Positions 36,495 through 43,709 of a stretch of DNA of 64,000 nt are shown piece after piece. The first letter of the stretch is position 1. Each line of letters begins with the position of its first letter. Made by a program: the position numbers and the translations under genes. The DNA is from Hyphomonadaceae bacterium (GTDB lineage: Bacteria > Pseudomonadota > Alphaproteobacteria > Caulobacterales > Aquidulcibacteraceae): NCBI GenBank assembly GCA_009773395.1, contig WRPI01000006.1:1-64000 (forward strand), read 5' to 3'. The notes beneath the pieces are model-generated. The model saw only the letters and a list, made by a program, of their open reading frames with translations. It was not told the origin of the DNA and did not search any database.

Positions 36495-36643
36495 AGCGGC
36501 CTATCATCATTTTCCATCAATATACGTTCTGCATCGCCTTTTGGGTCTTCATATTGCCGTGATTTTATTGTCCAATAAAATGCGATTAAAGCAACAATGG
36601 CAACCCCAAATGCAATCGGCACAAGGTAAATTATCGATTCCAT
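36491..36643 (-). CDS. ccoS: cbb3-type cytochrome oxidase assembly protein CcoS
   Basis: A 50-residue protein with one N-terminal membrane helix (YLVPIAFGVAIVALIAFYWT) and a short polar tail QYEDPKGDAERILMENDDRP ending in leucine. The D-P-x-GDAERIL-x-DD pattern is the CcoS signature. CcoS is needed for cofactor insertion into cbb3 oxidase. Its ATG shares one base with the TAA of ccoI (TAATG), which shows tight coupling. Confidence 0.93.
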   Translation of the reverse strand: MESIIYLVPIAFGVAIVALIAFYWTIKSRQYEDPKGDAERILMENDDRPL

Positions 36644-38856
36644 TATTTATACCGATGAAGGCGAAGTGCGTTCAAACTAACAATAATTGATGAGCTCGAC
36701 ATAGCAATTGCTGCAATCGGCGGGGTGACCATGCCAAGAACTGCAAGCGGCACAGTGACAAGATTGTAAATGGCCGAAAACCAAAAATTCTCCAAAACTC
36801 TTTGTTTTGAAAGCCTGCCAACCACAATTGCTTCGCGCACGGCATCGAGTTTTTCGCCTTGAAACACCAAATCCGCCGCAGATTGTGATGCGTCCGCTGC
36901 TGCCCCCGGTGCCATGGACACAAAAGCGCGTGCCAATGCCGGGGCATCGTTCAGCCCATCACCAACCATCATGACTTTGGCGCCATTATTTGCAAGCTCA
37001 TCAAGCCGCGCCGCTTTTTCAAACGGCGATTGCGCGCCCCTAAATTCTGCAATCCCGGCTTCCTTCGCGGTTTTTTCGACCACTTCCAATTTATCGCCTG
37101 AAAGGACTTCAACCTTTATTCCCATCGCTTTAATCGCAGTGATTGTGGCGATGGTATCTGCGCGAAGGCTATCTTCAAAACTAAACCTAATTGCCGTGGC
37201 GCCGCCGTTTTTGAACCAAAGTTCGCTTTCATTGCTTGTAGTTTGCGATGCGCCAACCCATTCAGCGCGGCCCATTCTAACTAAATTACCGCCAATTGTC
37301 GCTTCAATGCCATAACCCGGCACTTCATTCGCGCCAGTAATTGCAGGGCCCGGGCCAATTGCACGGGCGAGCGCACGCGCAAGTGGGTGGCGTGATGCTC
37401 GCGCAAGGCCAACCGCAATTTCAATGACTTCATTAGCGATTTCTGCTCGGTTTGTCCATTTGGGTTGGCCGCTTGTTAAAACCCCAGTTTTATCAAAAAC
37501 AATATGGGTCACTGCTGCCAAGCGTTCCAGCGCATCACCCGATTTAACCAAAATACCCGCCTTAAAAAGCCGCCCCGAAGCCACAACTTGCACCGCAGGA
37601 ACTGCCAAACCCAATGCGCACGGGCAGGTAATAATCAAAACCGCACAGGCGTTCCAAATTGCTTGCTCGAAACCCCCACCGACAACAAGCCAACCCAGAA
37701 ATGTCAATAATGCCGTGCCATGCACCAGCGGCACATAGGCTGCGGCGGCTTTGTCGGCCAAGCGAACATATTGGCTTTTGGACTGCTCACCGGCCTCAAT
37801 AAGGCGCGCAATTTCTGCTAGGAAACTATCATCACTTTTCGCACTTGCGCGCAAAGTGATTGAACCTGATAGATTTAAGACCCCCGCCAGCAGTTTTTGC
37901 CCGACGCCGATTAAAACTGGCGCAGTTTCGCCATTAATCATCGAAAAATCGGCCTGGCTGTTGCCGGTTTCGACAATACCATCAACGGGAATACGATCGC
38001 CAGGTAAAATTATGAGCAAGTCATTGGGCGCAATATTGCTAACCGCAACCGAAGTTGCTTCGCCATTTGCGCCAATTCGTTGCGCGGTAACTGCTTGCAG
38101 CGCCATCAATTCTTGCGCGGCAATTCGCGATTTTTGGCGCAAGCGGTGATCCAAATATCTACCGATAAGCAAAAAGAACTCCAGCATTACTATGGCATCA
38201 AAAAACGCATGTTCGCCATGTTTTGCAGTTGAATAAACGCTTAAAGCCGCAGTCAAAATAAGCGCCAAGGAAATCGGCACATCCATATTGGTGTGGCCTT
38301 TTTTCAGCGAATTATATGCGCTTGAAAAAAACGGCATTCCTGCATATAGGCCGGCTGGCAGTGCTACCAATGCCGATAGCCAATGGAATAAAGTCCTTGT
38401 GCCTTCCCCCATTTCGCCATAAATTGCCGCCATCCATATTGGTTGCGAAAACATCATCACAAACATCATCGCAACCCCAGCCACAGTCATGGCCAGCAGC
38501 AAGTTTTGCGCTTCTTTATCTTGCAATGAATTGCCAATTTGCGATTGAAACGGAATGGCACCATAGCCCAAATCGACAATGGTTTGCACAATTTGCCGTG
38601 GGTCAAATTTGGTATCGGCCCAATCGGCAGTAAAACGGCCAGTTGAGAGATTTAGCCTTGCGTTTTCAATGCCAGATATAGCTTTCACGCCGTTTTCGAT
38701 TTTCGACAAACAACCCGCGCATTTCGCCCCGCGCACCAATAACTCAAGCGAAAAATGGCCAGCCTTATTTTGCCGCACAAAAACTCTGGGGTCGGCGGCA
38801 TTGCTCTGTGGCTGCGCAAGCTCAAGGCCAGTTGGGCAACCTCTGTCGATGTCCAA
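36643..38856 (-). CDS. ccoI: Copper-exporting P-type ATPase CcoI/FixI
   Basis: A 737-residue P1B-type ATPase that delivers copper for cbb3 oxidase assembly. The N-terminal metal-binding domain has GAKCAGCLSKIENGV (Cys46 and Cys49). The membrane metal site is IITCPCALGLAVP, the phosphorylated Asp is in IVFDKTGVLTSG, and the hinge is MMVGDGLNDAPALARAF. The extra cysteine near the N terminus (DRGCPTGL) is typical of CcoI. It is third in ccoG-ccoH-ccoI-ccoS. Confidence 0.95.
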   Translation of the reverse strand: MDIDRGCPTGLELAQPQSNAADPRVFVRQNKAGHFSLELLVRGAKCAGCLSKIENGVKAISGIENARLNLSTGRFTADWADTKFDPRQIVQTIVDLGYGAIPFQSQIGNSLQDKEAQNLLLAMTVAGVAMMFVMMFSQPIWMAAIYGEMGEGTRTLFHWLSALVALPAGLYAGMPFFSSAYNSLKKGHTNMDVPISLALILTAALSVYSTAKHGEHAFFDAIVMLEFFLLIGRYLDHRLRQKSRIAAQELMALQAVTAQRIGANGEATSVAVSNIAPNDLLIILPGDRIPVDGIVETGNSQADFSMINGETAPVLIGVGQKLLAGVLNLSGSITLRASAKSDDSFLAEIARLIEAGEQSKSQYVRLADKAAAAYVPLVHGTALLTFLGWLVVGGGFEQAIWNACAVLIITCPCALGLAVPAVQVVASGRLFKAGILVKSGDALERLAAVTHIVFDKTGVLTSGQPKWTNRAEIANEVIEIAVGLARASRHPLARALARAIGPGPAITGANEVPGYGIEATIGGNLVRMGRAEWVGASQTTSNESELWFKNGGATAIRFSFEDSLRADTIATITAIKAMGIKVEVLSGDKLEVVEKTAKEAGIAEFRGAQSPFEKAARLDELANNGAKVMMVGDGLNDAPALARAFVSMAPGAAADASQSAADLVFQGEKLDAVREAIVVGRLSKQRVLENFWFSAIYNLVTVPLAVLGMVTPPIAAIAMSSSSIIVSLNALRLHRYK

Positions 38857-38867
38857 CCCATCAGTTG

Positions 38868-39383
38868 TTAGCGTATTGATAATGAAGTCTCCGTGACAAA
38901 TTGCGGTGCACCCACCAAATTGGCCGAAGCCCTAAAATCCCACTTACCAGGTCCAAGTTCGGGAAGACGCGCAACATAGGTTCCCGCCTCGCTTTCCGCA
39001 AAATTGAGCGCCATATCGTGCTTATCATCAGCAGGGCGACCAACTTGACCTTGCATATTTGCACCATGAACTGCCTTGCCAGCCTTATCTTTGAGGTTTG
39101 CAATAAACTGCACATCGCCGCCAGCACCTCGGCGCATATCAAGTTTCATGGTCCAGCCCGCTTGCGATTGTGCGGCGCGCGCCGAAAGGGTCTCATTGAA
39201 CTTTAGCCCCTCCATATAAGCATGGGGTTCTTCGCCTGAAAGCGTAGTGATGGCTTTGTAAATCATATAGCCATTTACCGCAAATACCACGCCAAACATG
39301 CCAAGTATGATTAGCAAAACGTGCCAGCCTTTTAGCTCGCCTTTGGTTGCGCTTTTTTGCGTCACTGCTTCAATTTGGGTCAT
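38868..39383 (-). CDS. ccoH: FixH family protein (CcoH)
   Basis: A 171-residue membrane-anchored protein with one N-terminal helix (WHVLLIILGMFGVVFAVNGY) and a periplasmic beta domain (RPADDKHDMALNFAESEAGT, ending GKWDFRASANLVG). The layout MIYKAITTLSGEEPHAYMEG is typical of FixH. It takes part in cbb3 oxidase assembly. It lies 14 nt after ccoG and 11 nt before ccoI. Confidence 0.92.
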   Translation of the reverse strand: MTQIEAVTQKSATKGELKGWHVLLIILGMFGVVFAVNGYMIYKAITTLSGEEPHAYMEGLKFNETLSARAAQSQAGWTMKLDMRRGAGGDVQFIANLKDKAGKAVHGANMQGQVGRPADDKHDMALNFAESEAGTYVARLPELGPGKWDFRASANLVGAPQFVTETSLSIR

Positions 39384-39397
39384 GCTTGCATCATATC

Positions 39398-40912
39398 CTA
39401 TTCGCGGCCACGAATAAATACTGATTTTGAAGTAGCGCGATTGCCAGTTTTTGTATCGGTTGCAACCACCCGCACTTTGATTGATTTGCCATTTTGTTTT
39501 TGCGGTTCGGCAATTACAAAAATCCGTTGTGATGATACTTTATTGGGTTCGGCATCGACCAATAAACGGCCCTCAACAATGCGCCCAGTTTCGGCACTCA
39601 TTTGCCCACCAACAATGCCTTCAATGCCAATTGCGATTTCGCGTTTTTCGCCAGATTTATTGAGGACTTTGACAGTGTAAGCATTACGAACATTGCCGTC
39701 TGATAATTTGACAAACAATGGCGCTCGGTCGCGAATTACGTTTACGTCCATTGTAGTTCGGTTGAGTAGCCCAAAAACCATTACCCCCGAAACCAGTGTG
39801 AAAATGCCTGCATAAAATAATGTCCGTGGACGGAGGAAATTTATTTTGGAACTTTCACCGCGCGCGCGCCTTTCAACATTATCATGCGTATCATAGGCAA
39901 TAAGGCCTTTTGGCCTATCGATTTTGACCATGATTTCGTCGCAGGCATCAATGCAAAGACCACAATTTATGCATTCAATTTGCAAGCCATCGCGAATATC
40001 AATGCCAGTTGGACATACTGCGATACATTGACGGCAATCAATACAATCGCCGCGCCCTTCCCAGCTTTGCCCCTGTTTATGCGGCCCTCGTGGATCCCCC
40101 CTATCGGAGCGATACGTAACCGAAAGTGCATCATGATCCATCATCGCGGCCTGAATCCGCGGCCATGGGCACATATAGGTGCAGACCTGTTCGCGCAATG
40201 CGCCAGCGAGACTATAAGTCGTAAAAGTCATGGCGGCGGCAAAAATATAGGACGATATTGGCGCGGTGCCGTTAAAAAACCCGAGCAAAACTTCCCAAGC
40301 ATCATTGAAATACATGACGAACCAACCGCCCGTCGCCAATGAAATAATCAGCCAAACAATGTGCTTGCCAATTTTACGCCAGGCTTTATTGAAAGACCAC
40401 GGCGCTTTATCGAGCCTTATTCTTTGGTTTCTATCGCCTTCAAACAAGCCTTCGACCCAAATGAACAAATCGGTCCAAACAGTTTGTGGGCAAGCGTAAC
40501 CACACCAAATTCGGCCAAACAGCGAAGTCGCCCAAAACAGGCCAATCCCCGCGAGAATTAGCAGACCCGTGATATAATAAACTTCTTGCGGCCAAATCTC
40601 GATTGGCCCAAAATAAAACCGCCGCGCTTCAAAATCCGCCAATACAAACTGATCCGACGTCGAGCCCGCGCGCGGCCAGCGTGCCAATGGCGCAATATAA
40701 TAAATCGCCAAAAGCACAATCATGGCGAACCATTTAAGGGTTCGGAAAACACCATTCACTTGTTTGGGGTAAATTTGCTGGCGCTTATTGTATAATTCGC
40801 GATCCTTGGCGGAATTTACAGCAGACACATCCAAGCGAACAACGCCCGACGCGGCATGGGAAACTTCATCTGCTTGGGGCGAGGAGTTGTTTGGTTCTTT
40901 ATTATTAGTCAT
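39398..40912 (-). CDS. ccoG: Cytochrome c oxidase accessory protein CcoG
   Basis: A 504-residue membrane iron-sulfur protein that reduces copper during cbb3 oxidase assembly. The N-terminal half has five or so helices with WCGYACPQTVWTDLF; the ferredoxin-like part has CIDCRQCIAVCPTGID and CINCGLCIDACDEIMVK, two 4Fe-4S sites; the C-terminal periplasmic domain is immunoglobulin-like. It is the first gene of ccoGHIS. The structural genes ccoNOPQ, usually just upstream, are not there; the DpnI cassette lies on that side instead. Confidence 0.95.
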   Translation of the reverse strand: MTNNKEPNNSSPQADEVSHAASGVVRLDVSAVNSAKDRELYNKRQQIYPKQVNGVFRTLKWFAMIVLLAIYYIAPLARWPRAGSTSDQFVLADFEARRFYFGPIEIWPQEVYYITGLLILAGIGLFWATSLFGRIWCGYACPQTVWTDLFIWVEGLFEGDRNQRIRLDKAPWSFNKAWRKIGKHIVWLIISLATGGWFVMYFNDAWEVLLGFFNGTAPISSYIFAAAMTFTTYSLAGALREQVCTYMCPWPRIQAAMMDHDALSVTYRSDRGDPRGPHKQGQSWEGRGDCIDCRQCIAVCPTGIDIRDGLQIECINCGLCIDACDEIMVKIDRPKGLIAYDTHDNVERRARGESSKINFLRPRTLFYAGIFTLVSGVMVFGLLNRTTMDVNVIRDRAPLFVKLSDGNVRNAYTVKVLNKSGEKREIAIGIEGIVGGQMSAETGRIVEGRLLVDAEPNKVSSQRIFVIAEPQKQNGKSIKVRVVATDTKTGNRATSKSVFIRGRE

Positions 40913-40984
40913 ATTTTCTAGCTATTAGATGAAATCTGCTTTTATTCCATACGACACAATGCCGCAAGGGAAATGGGGAGTGAT

Positions 40985-40993
40985 GGGGGGGGG
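40985..40993 (+). repeat. Run of nine G between ccoG and the dpnI cassette
   Basis: An uninterrupted G9 in the 163-bp divergent gap. Runs this long are prone to slippage and would shift promoter spacing for either side. No other promoter hexamers are clear here. Confidence 0.7.
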
Positions 40994-41023
40994 ATTAAAT
41001 TTGTTCCACTTAAGCAAAAAAAT

Positions 41024-41062
41024 GATCAGTTTGATCGATTGACGCGCTTTCGTGATCCGATC
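41024..41062. promoter_or_regulatory. Cluster of four GATC sites before the dpnI operon
   Basis: GATC starts at 41024, 41033, 41054 and 41059, four copies in 39 bp, ending 13 bp before the first start codon of the cassette. GATC is the sequence whose adenine-methylated form DpnI cuts. The sites are seen directly; a regulatory role, such as sensing the methylation state, is inference. Confidence 0.55.
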
Positions 41063-41075
41063 TAAGGTTGTATTT

Positions 41076-41279
41076 ATGAAGCAATCGATAAATCAAATCC
41101 CACGAAAGGCAATCCAACGTATCATAGACTATATGTGGGATGATGAATTGAAACATTATTTGGAATGCTTCGATGAGGCGGCGACTGACATTCACGGTCA
41201 CATTTTCTTTGACTTGGAAACGGTCAATAATTGGCTTAATGATAAACAACCAACAATCGACAGAAAATCGGGAGAATGA
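41076..41279 (+). CDS. Small protein upstream of the DpnI gene, function unknown
   Basis: A 67-residue protein (begins MKQSINQIPRKAIQRIIDYM; the middle has WDDELKHYLECFDEAATDIH and then GHIFFDLETVNNWLND). It looks soluble and helical, and I recognise no named domain. AAGG is 8 nt before the ATG. The stop is 1 nt before the TTG start of the DpnI-like gene and its 3' end contains that gene's ribosome-binding site, so the two are translationally coupled. A regulator or inhibitor of the nuclease is a plausible but unproven role. Confidence 0.65.
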   Translation: MKQSINQIPRKAIQRIIDYMWDDELKHYLECFDEAATDIHGHIFFDLETVNNWLNDKQPTIDRKSGE

Positions 41280-41280
41280 C

Positions 41281-42054
41281 TTGGTATCAATTACAAGCAA
41301 TTCGAGCACATTTGGCCTTACTAGCGGTTCGCAAAAAGCGCGCGTAATTACCGAGGGTTTCGTTGCAGGATATGGCTTTTGTCCAGCCTGTGGCGCCAGC
41401 CTAAAACAAGCACCAGCAAATTCCAAAGCCTTGGATTTTCTTTGTCGAGCGTGTGATGAAGGTTTTGAGTTGAAATCCAAATCATCAAAAATTGGCTCGA
41501 AAATAGTCAATGGAGCGCATGATTCACTAATGAATCGCGTAATGGGATTACACAATCCCAATCTGTATTTGATGCAATATAATATGCGTGAAATGACAGT
41601 TCAAAATCTGTTGGTTATTCCACGCTATTTTTTTACGCCAAATCTAATCGAAAAACGAAAAGCACTTAGCGCAACAGCAAGGCGCGCAGGCTGGGTTGGT
41701 TGCAATATTTTGGTTGGGCAAGTGCCGCAATTGGGGCGCATTCATTACATCAAAGACGAAATCGAAATTAAGCCCGAAGTCGTTTTGAAAGAATGGCAAG
41801 CGACTACTTTTCTGCAAAACAGTGCAAACATTGAAGGTCGTGGTTGGTTGCTTGAAACATTAAATTGCATTGAGAAAATCCAAAAAGATAATTTCACGCT
41901 CGATGAAATCTATGCATTCAAACCATACCTTCAGCAAGCTCACCCCAATAATAACAACATCGAAGCAAAACTGCGGCAACAATTGCAATTTCTTAGAGAC
42001 AAAGATGTAATCGAGTTCCTGCGGCCTGGACACTATCGAAAGAAGGCAAAATAA
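41281..42054 (+). CDS. dpnI: DpnI-type methyl-directed restriction endonuclease
   Basis: A 257-residue close homologue of pneumococcal DpnI (254 residues), which cuts GATC only when the adenine is methylated. Zinc cysteines C34, C37, C55 and C58 are in FCPACGAS and LCRACDE; the nuclease residues D52, E63 and K65 are in ALDFLCRACDEGFELKSK. TARRAGWVGCNI is conserved, and the C-terminal winged helix, which also reads the methylated site, has RQQLQFLRDKDVIEF. I chose TTG 41281: GGGAGAA is just upstream, and it places 17 residues before QKAR exactly as in DpnI. It needs a host without Dam methylation. Confidence 0.93.
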   Translation: MVSITSNSSTFGLTSGSQKARVITEGFVAGYGFCPACGASLKQAPANSKALDFLCRACDEGFELKSKSSKIGSKIVNGAHDSLMNRVMGLHNPNLYLMQYNMREMTVQNLLVIPRYFFTPNLIEKRKALSATARRAGWVGCNILVGQVPQLGRIHYIKDEIEIKPEVVLKEWQATTFLQNSANIEGRGWLLETLNCIEKIQKDNFTLDEIYAFKPYLQQAHPNNNNIEAKLRQQLQFLRDKDVIEFLRPGHYRKKAK

Positions 42055-42495
42055 ATGGCACATCATCTCGTAATCGAACTTCTGGAAAATATCGAATTAG
42101 CTAGAGAAATGGTGCAAGCAAATTACGATGAACTTGAAGACCCCGAATTTGAACTTGGCTACCTTGCAGGTTTGGAAGCAATAAGTGACGAATTGGATAG
42201 CAACAATCCTTTCTTCAAATTTCGTCAATTTGCCAAGTCACATTGTGAATTCGTATTTTCTCTTGAAAAAGGAATCATTGATGGCAAAAACGATAATGCT
42301 AAAGATATGCGCAAATGGGCATTTCCTACTGCCAATCGAATTGTTGATGAACTGCCTTCAGTTGAAAATGGCTCGGAAGAACAAACTCAATTACTGGCGG
42401 CAATCCAAAAACTCCTATTCCACAACCCCTCTTTCGCCAATGCCTTCATTGGCACTGGAGTTATTGAGGCCAGCTATTTTGATGAGTTGAGTTAA
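42055..42495 (+). CDS. Hypothetical protein downstream of the DpnI gene
   Basis: A 146-residue acidic, probably helical and soluble protein (MAHHLVIELLENIELAREMV, then YDELEDPEFELGYLAGLEAI) with no family I can name. Its ATG follows the DpnI-gene TAA with no spacer, so it is cotranslated, and it is the last gene of the three-gene cassette. In Streptococcus dpnI is also followed by a second gene (dpnD), but this protein shows no resemblance I can see to it. Confidence 0.7.
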   Translation: MAHHLVIELLENIELAREMVQANYDELEDPEFELGYLAGLEAISDELDSNNPFFKFRQFAKSHCEFVFSLEKGIIDGKNDNAKDMRKWAFPTANRIVDELPSVENGSEEQTQLLAAIQKLLFHNPSFANAFIGTGVIEASYFDELS

Positions 42496-42537
42496 GCACA
42501 ATAAATCAAAGTTGCGTGGAATGCAGCATTTTCACAC

Positions 42538-42658
42538 TTCAGTCGCGCATTCGCGCGCCAGCTTCCGTCAAGGGAAGTATCCGCGATAATAAAATTGCCA
42601 ATTGCCCGACCGTTTTCACCCTTCACCGCTTCGCGGAGCTTCCCTCAAGGGAAGCACA
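42538..42658. repeat. Degenerate fragments of the 141-bp repeat unit
   Basis: Two pieces matching only the right-hand end of the 141-bp unit: TCAGTCGCGCATTCGCGCGC plus CAGCTTCCGTCAAGGGAAG (42540-42577), and ACCGTTTTCACCCTTCACCG up to CTTCCCTCAAGGGAAGCAC (42609-42657). They lie between the dpnI cassette and the first complete unit and look like decayed or truncated copies. Confidence 0.7.
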
Positions 42659-42680
42659 TATGGGACAGCGATATTAAGTC

Positions 42681-42821
42681 CTTCCCTCGAGGGAAGGTGG
42701 CGCGGCGAAGCCGTGACGGAAGGGTGACTGGTGCCGCGATAGCTAAGATTGCTGTTTGCCTTACCGTTTTCACCTTGTCGTCGCGCATTCGCGCGCCAGC
42801 TTCCCTCAAGGGAAGCACTTA
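42681..42821. repeat. 141-bp palindrome-ended repeat, unit A
   Basis: Starts CTTCCCTCGAGGGAAGGTGG, contains CGGCGAAGCCGTGACGGAAG and ACCGTTTTCACCTTGTCGTC, and ends CTTCCCTCAAGGGAAG-CACTTA. Each end is a 16-bp palindrome. It ends 2 bp before the stop codon of the DUF559 gene. Confidence 0.92.
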
Positions 42822-42823
42822 TT

Positions 42824-43198
42824 TTATTTAGGGAAATAGTTTGCTCTGCTTGCGGGCTTAAGTTTCGATTTTAATTGTTCATCGACGGAGAATTGAATGC
42901 TGGTGAGAACATCATCCAACGACCATTGGATTTGATGGTTGGTAAATCGCAAAATCTGCCAACCTTGGGAGTTAAGCCATTTATCTCGAAAATAATCACG
43001 ATTATCATAGGTGTGGTGTTCACCATCGGCTTCAATTATTAGCCACGCCTTGCGACAAGCAAAATCGGCAATATAATTCCCAATTGGTTCTTGGCGATGA
43101 AATCTAACCCCAAATCCACTGCGGCGTAACTTTCCCCATAGCCGCAATTCCCACTGCGTCATATTTCTGCGAAGCTGCTTTGCAAGACTTAAAGACAT
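42824..43198 (-). CDS. DUF559 (Vsr-like fold) endonuclease-domain protein
   Basis: A 124-residue protein of the DUF559 family, related to very-short-patch and restriction-type nucleases. MTQWELRLWGKLRRSGFGVR holds the conserved E of the fold, FHRQEPIGNYIADFACRKAW the central D, and LIIEADGEHHTYDNRDYFRD the E-x-DG-x-H core. All expected acidic residues are present, so it may be active; its substrate is unknown. It is the only gene among three copies of a 141-bp repeat, one ending 2 bp past its stop and two lying upstream of its start. DUF559 genes are often found in such repeats in alphaproteobacteria. Confidence 0.88.
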   Translation of the reverse strand: MSLSLAKQLRRNMTQWELRLWGKLRRSGFGVRFHRQEPIGNYIADFACRKAWLIIEADGEHHTYDNRDYFRDKWLNSQGWQILRFTNHQIQWSLDDVLTSIQFSVDEQLKSKLKPASRANYFPK

Positions 43199-43246
43199 AA
43201 TTGTTCACTATTCGTTCCTGTCTCGTAAGTCAAGTGAAATTAAGTC

Positions 43247-43387
43247 CCTCCCTCGAGGGAAGGAGGCGCGGCGAAGCCGTGACGGAAGGGTGGTCGGTGC
43301 CGCGATAACCGAGATTGCTTTTCGCGCCACCGTTTTCACCCTTCAGTCGCGCATTCGTGCGCCAGCTTCCCTCGAGGGAAGCACTTA
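43247..43387. repeat. 141-bp palindrome-ended repeat, unit B
   Basis: Same length and structure as unit A: CCTCCCTCGAGGGAAGG at the left, CGGCGAAGCCGTGACGGAAG inside, CTTCCCTCGAGGGAAGCACT at the right. It begins 48 bp upstream of the DUF559 start codon and is preceded by ATTAAGTC, as is unit A. Confidence 0.92.
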
Positions 43388-43407
43388 GGTGTAGTTAAGG
43401 TTATGTC

Positions 43408-43548
43408 CTTCCCTCGAGGGAAGGTGGCGCGGCGAAGCCGTGACGGAAGGGTGACTGGTGCCGCGATTGCAGAGATTGCCGTTTGCCCAACCGTTTTCAC
43501 CTTGTCGTCGCGCATTCGCGCGCCAGCTTCCCTCGAGGGAAGCACTTA
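43408..43548. repeat. 141-bp palindrome-ended repeat, unit C
   Basis: Third full unit, in the same orientation as A and B and 20 bp after B. Left end CTTCCCTCGAGGGAAGG, right end CTTCCCTCGAGGGAAG-CACTTA. From here to the amidohydrolase stop (43710) there is no gene; only a weak stem (GGCAAAA with TTTTGCC, 43676-43707) is visible. Confidence 0.92.
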
Positions 43549-43709
43549 GCGTTAGTGAAAACGCTATCCCACCCTTCATGTGGTGGCATATAATCGCGGC
43601 TCACTGAACAATTAACAAAGAAAGACCGCACAAAAACTACTAACTTCTCATAACATTTTGGCCAGTTTACCCACAGGCAAAATGATATGGTTTGATATTG
43701 TTTTGCCCC

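Noticed and set aside
41030-41042. TTGATCGATTGAC as an FNR/FixK box for ccoG.
   Set aside because: The consensus TTGAT-N4-ATCAA is not met on either strand; only the first half matches.
41010-41561. A 183-residue open frame on the minus strand opposite the dpnI gene.
   Set aside because: It is antisense to a clear homologue in a well-supported frame, has no ribosome-binding site and no recognisable domain.
42538-43548. Reading the repeated units as a CRISPR array.
   Set aside because: Units are 141 bp, near-identical throughout, with irregular gaps and a gene between them; there are no short repeats with unique spacers and no cas genes.
42595-43579. Several open frames of 60-80 codons inside the repeat units.
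   Set aside because: They are translations of the repeats themselves, occur in several copies, and have no ribosome-binding sites or protein-like composition.
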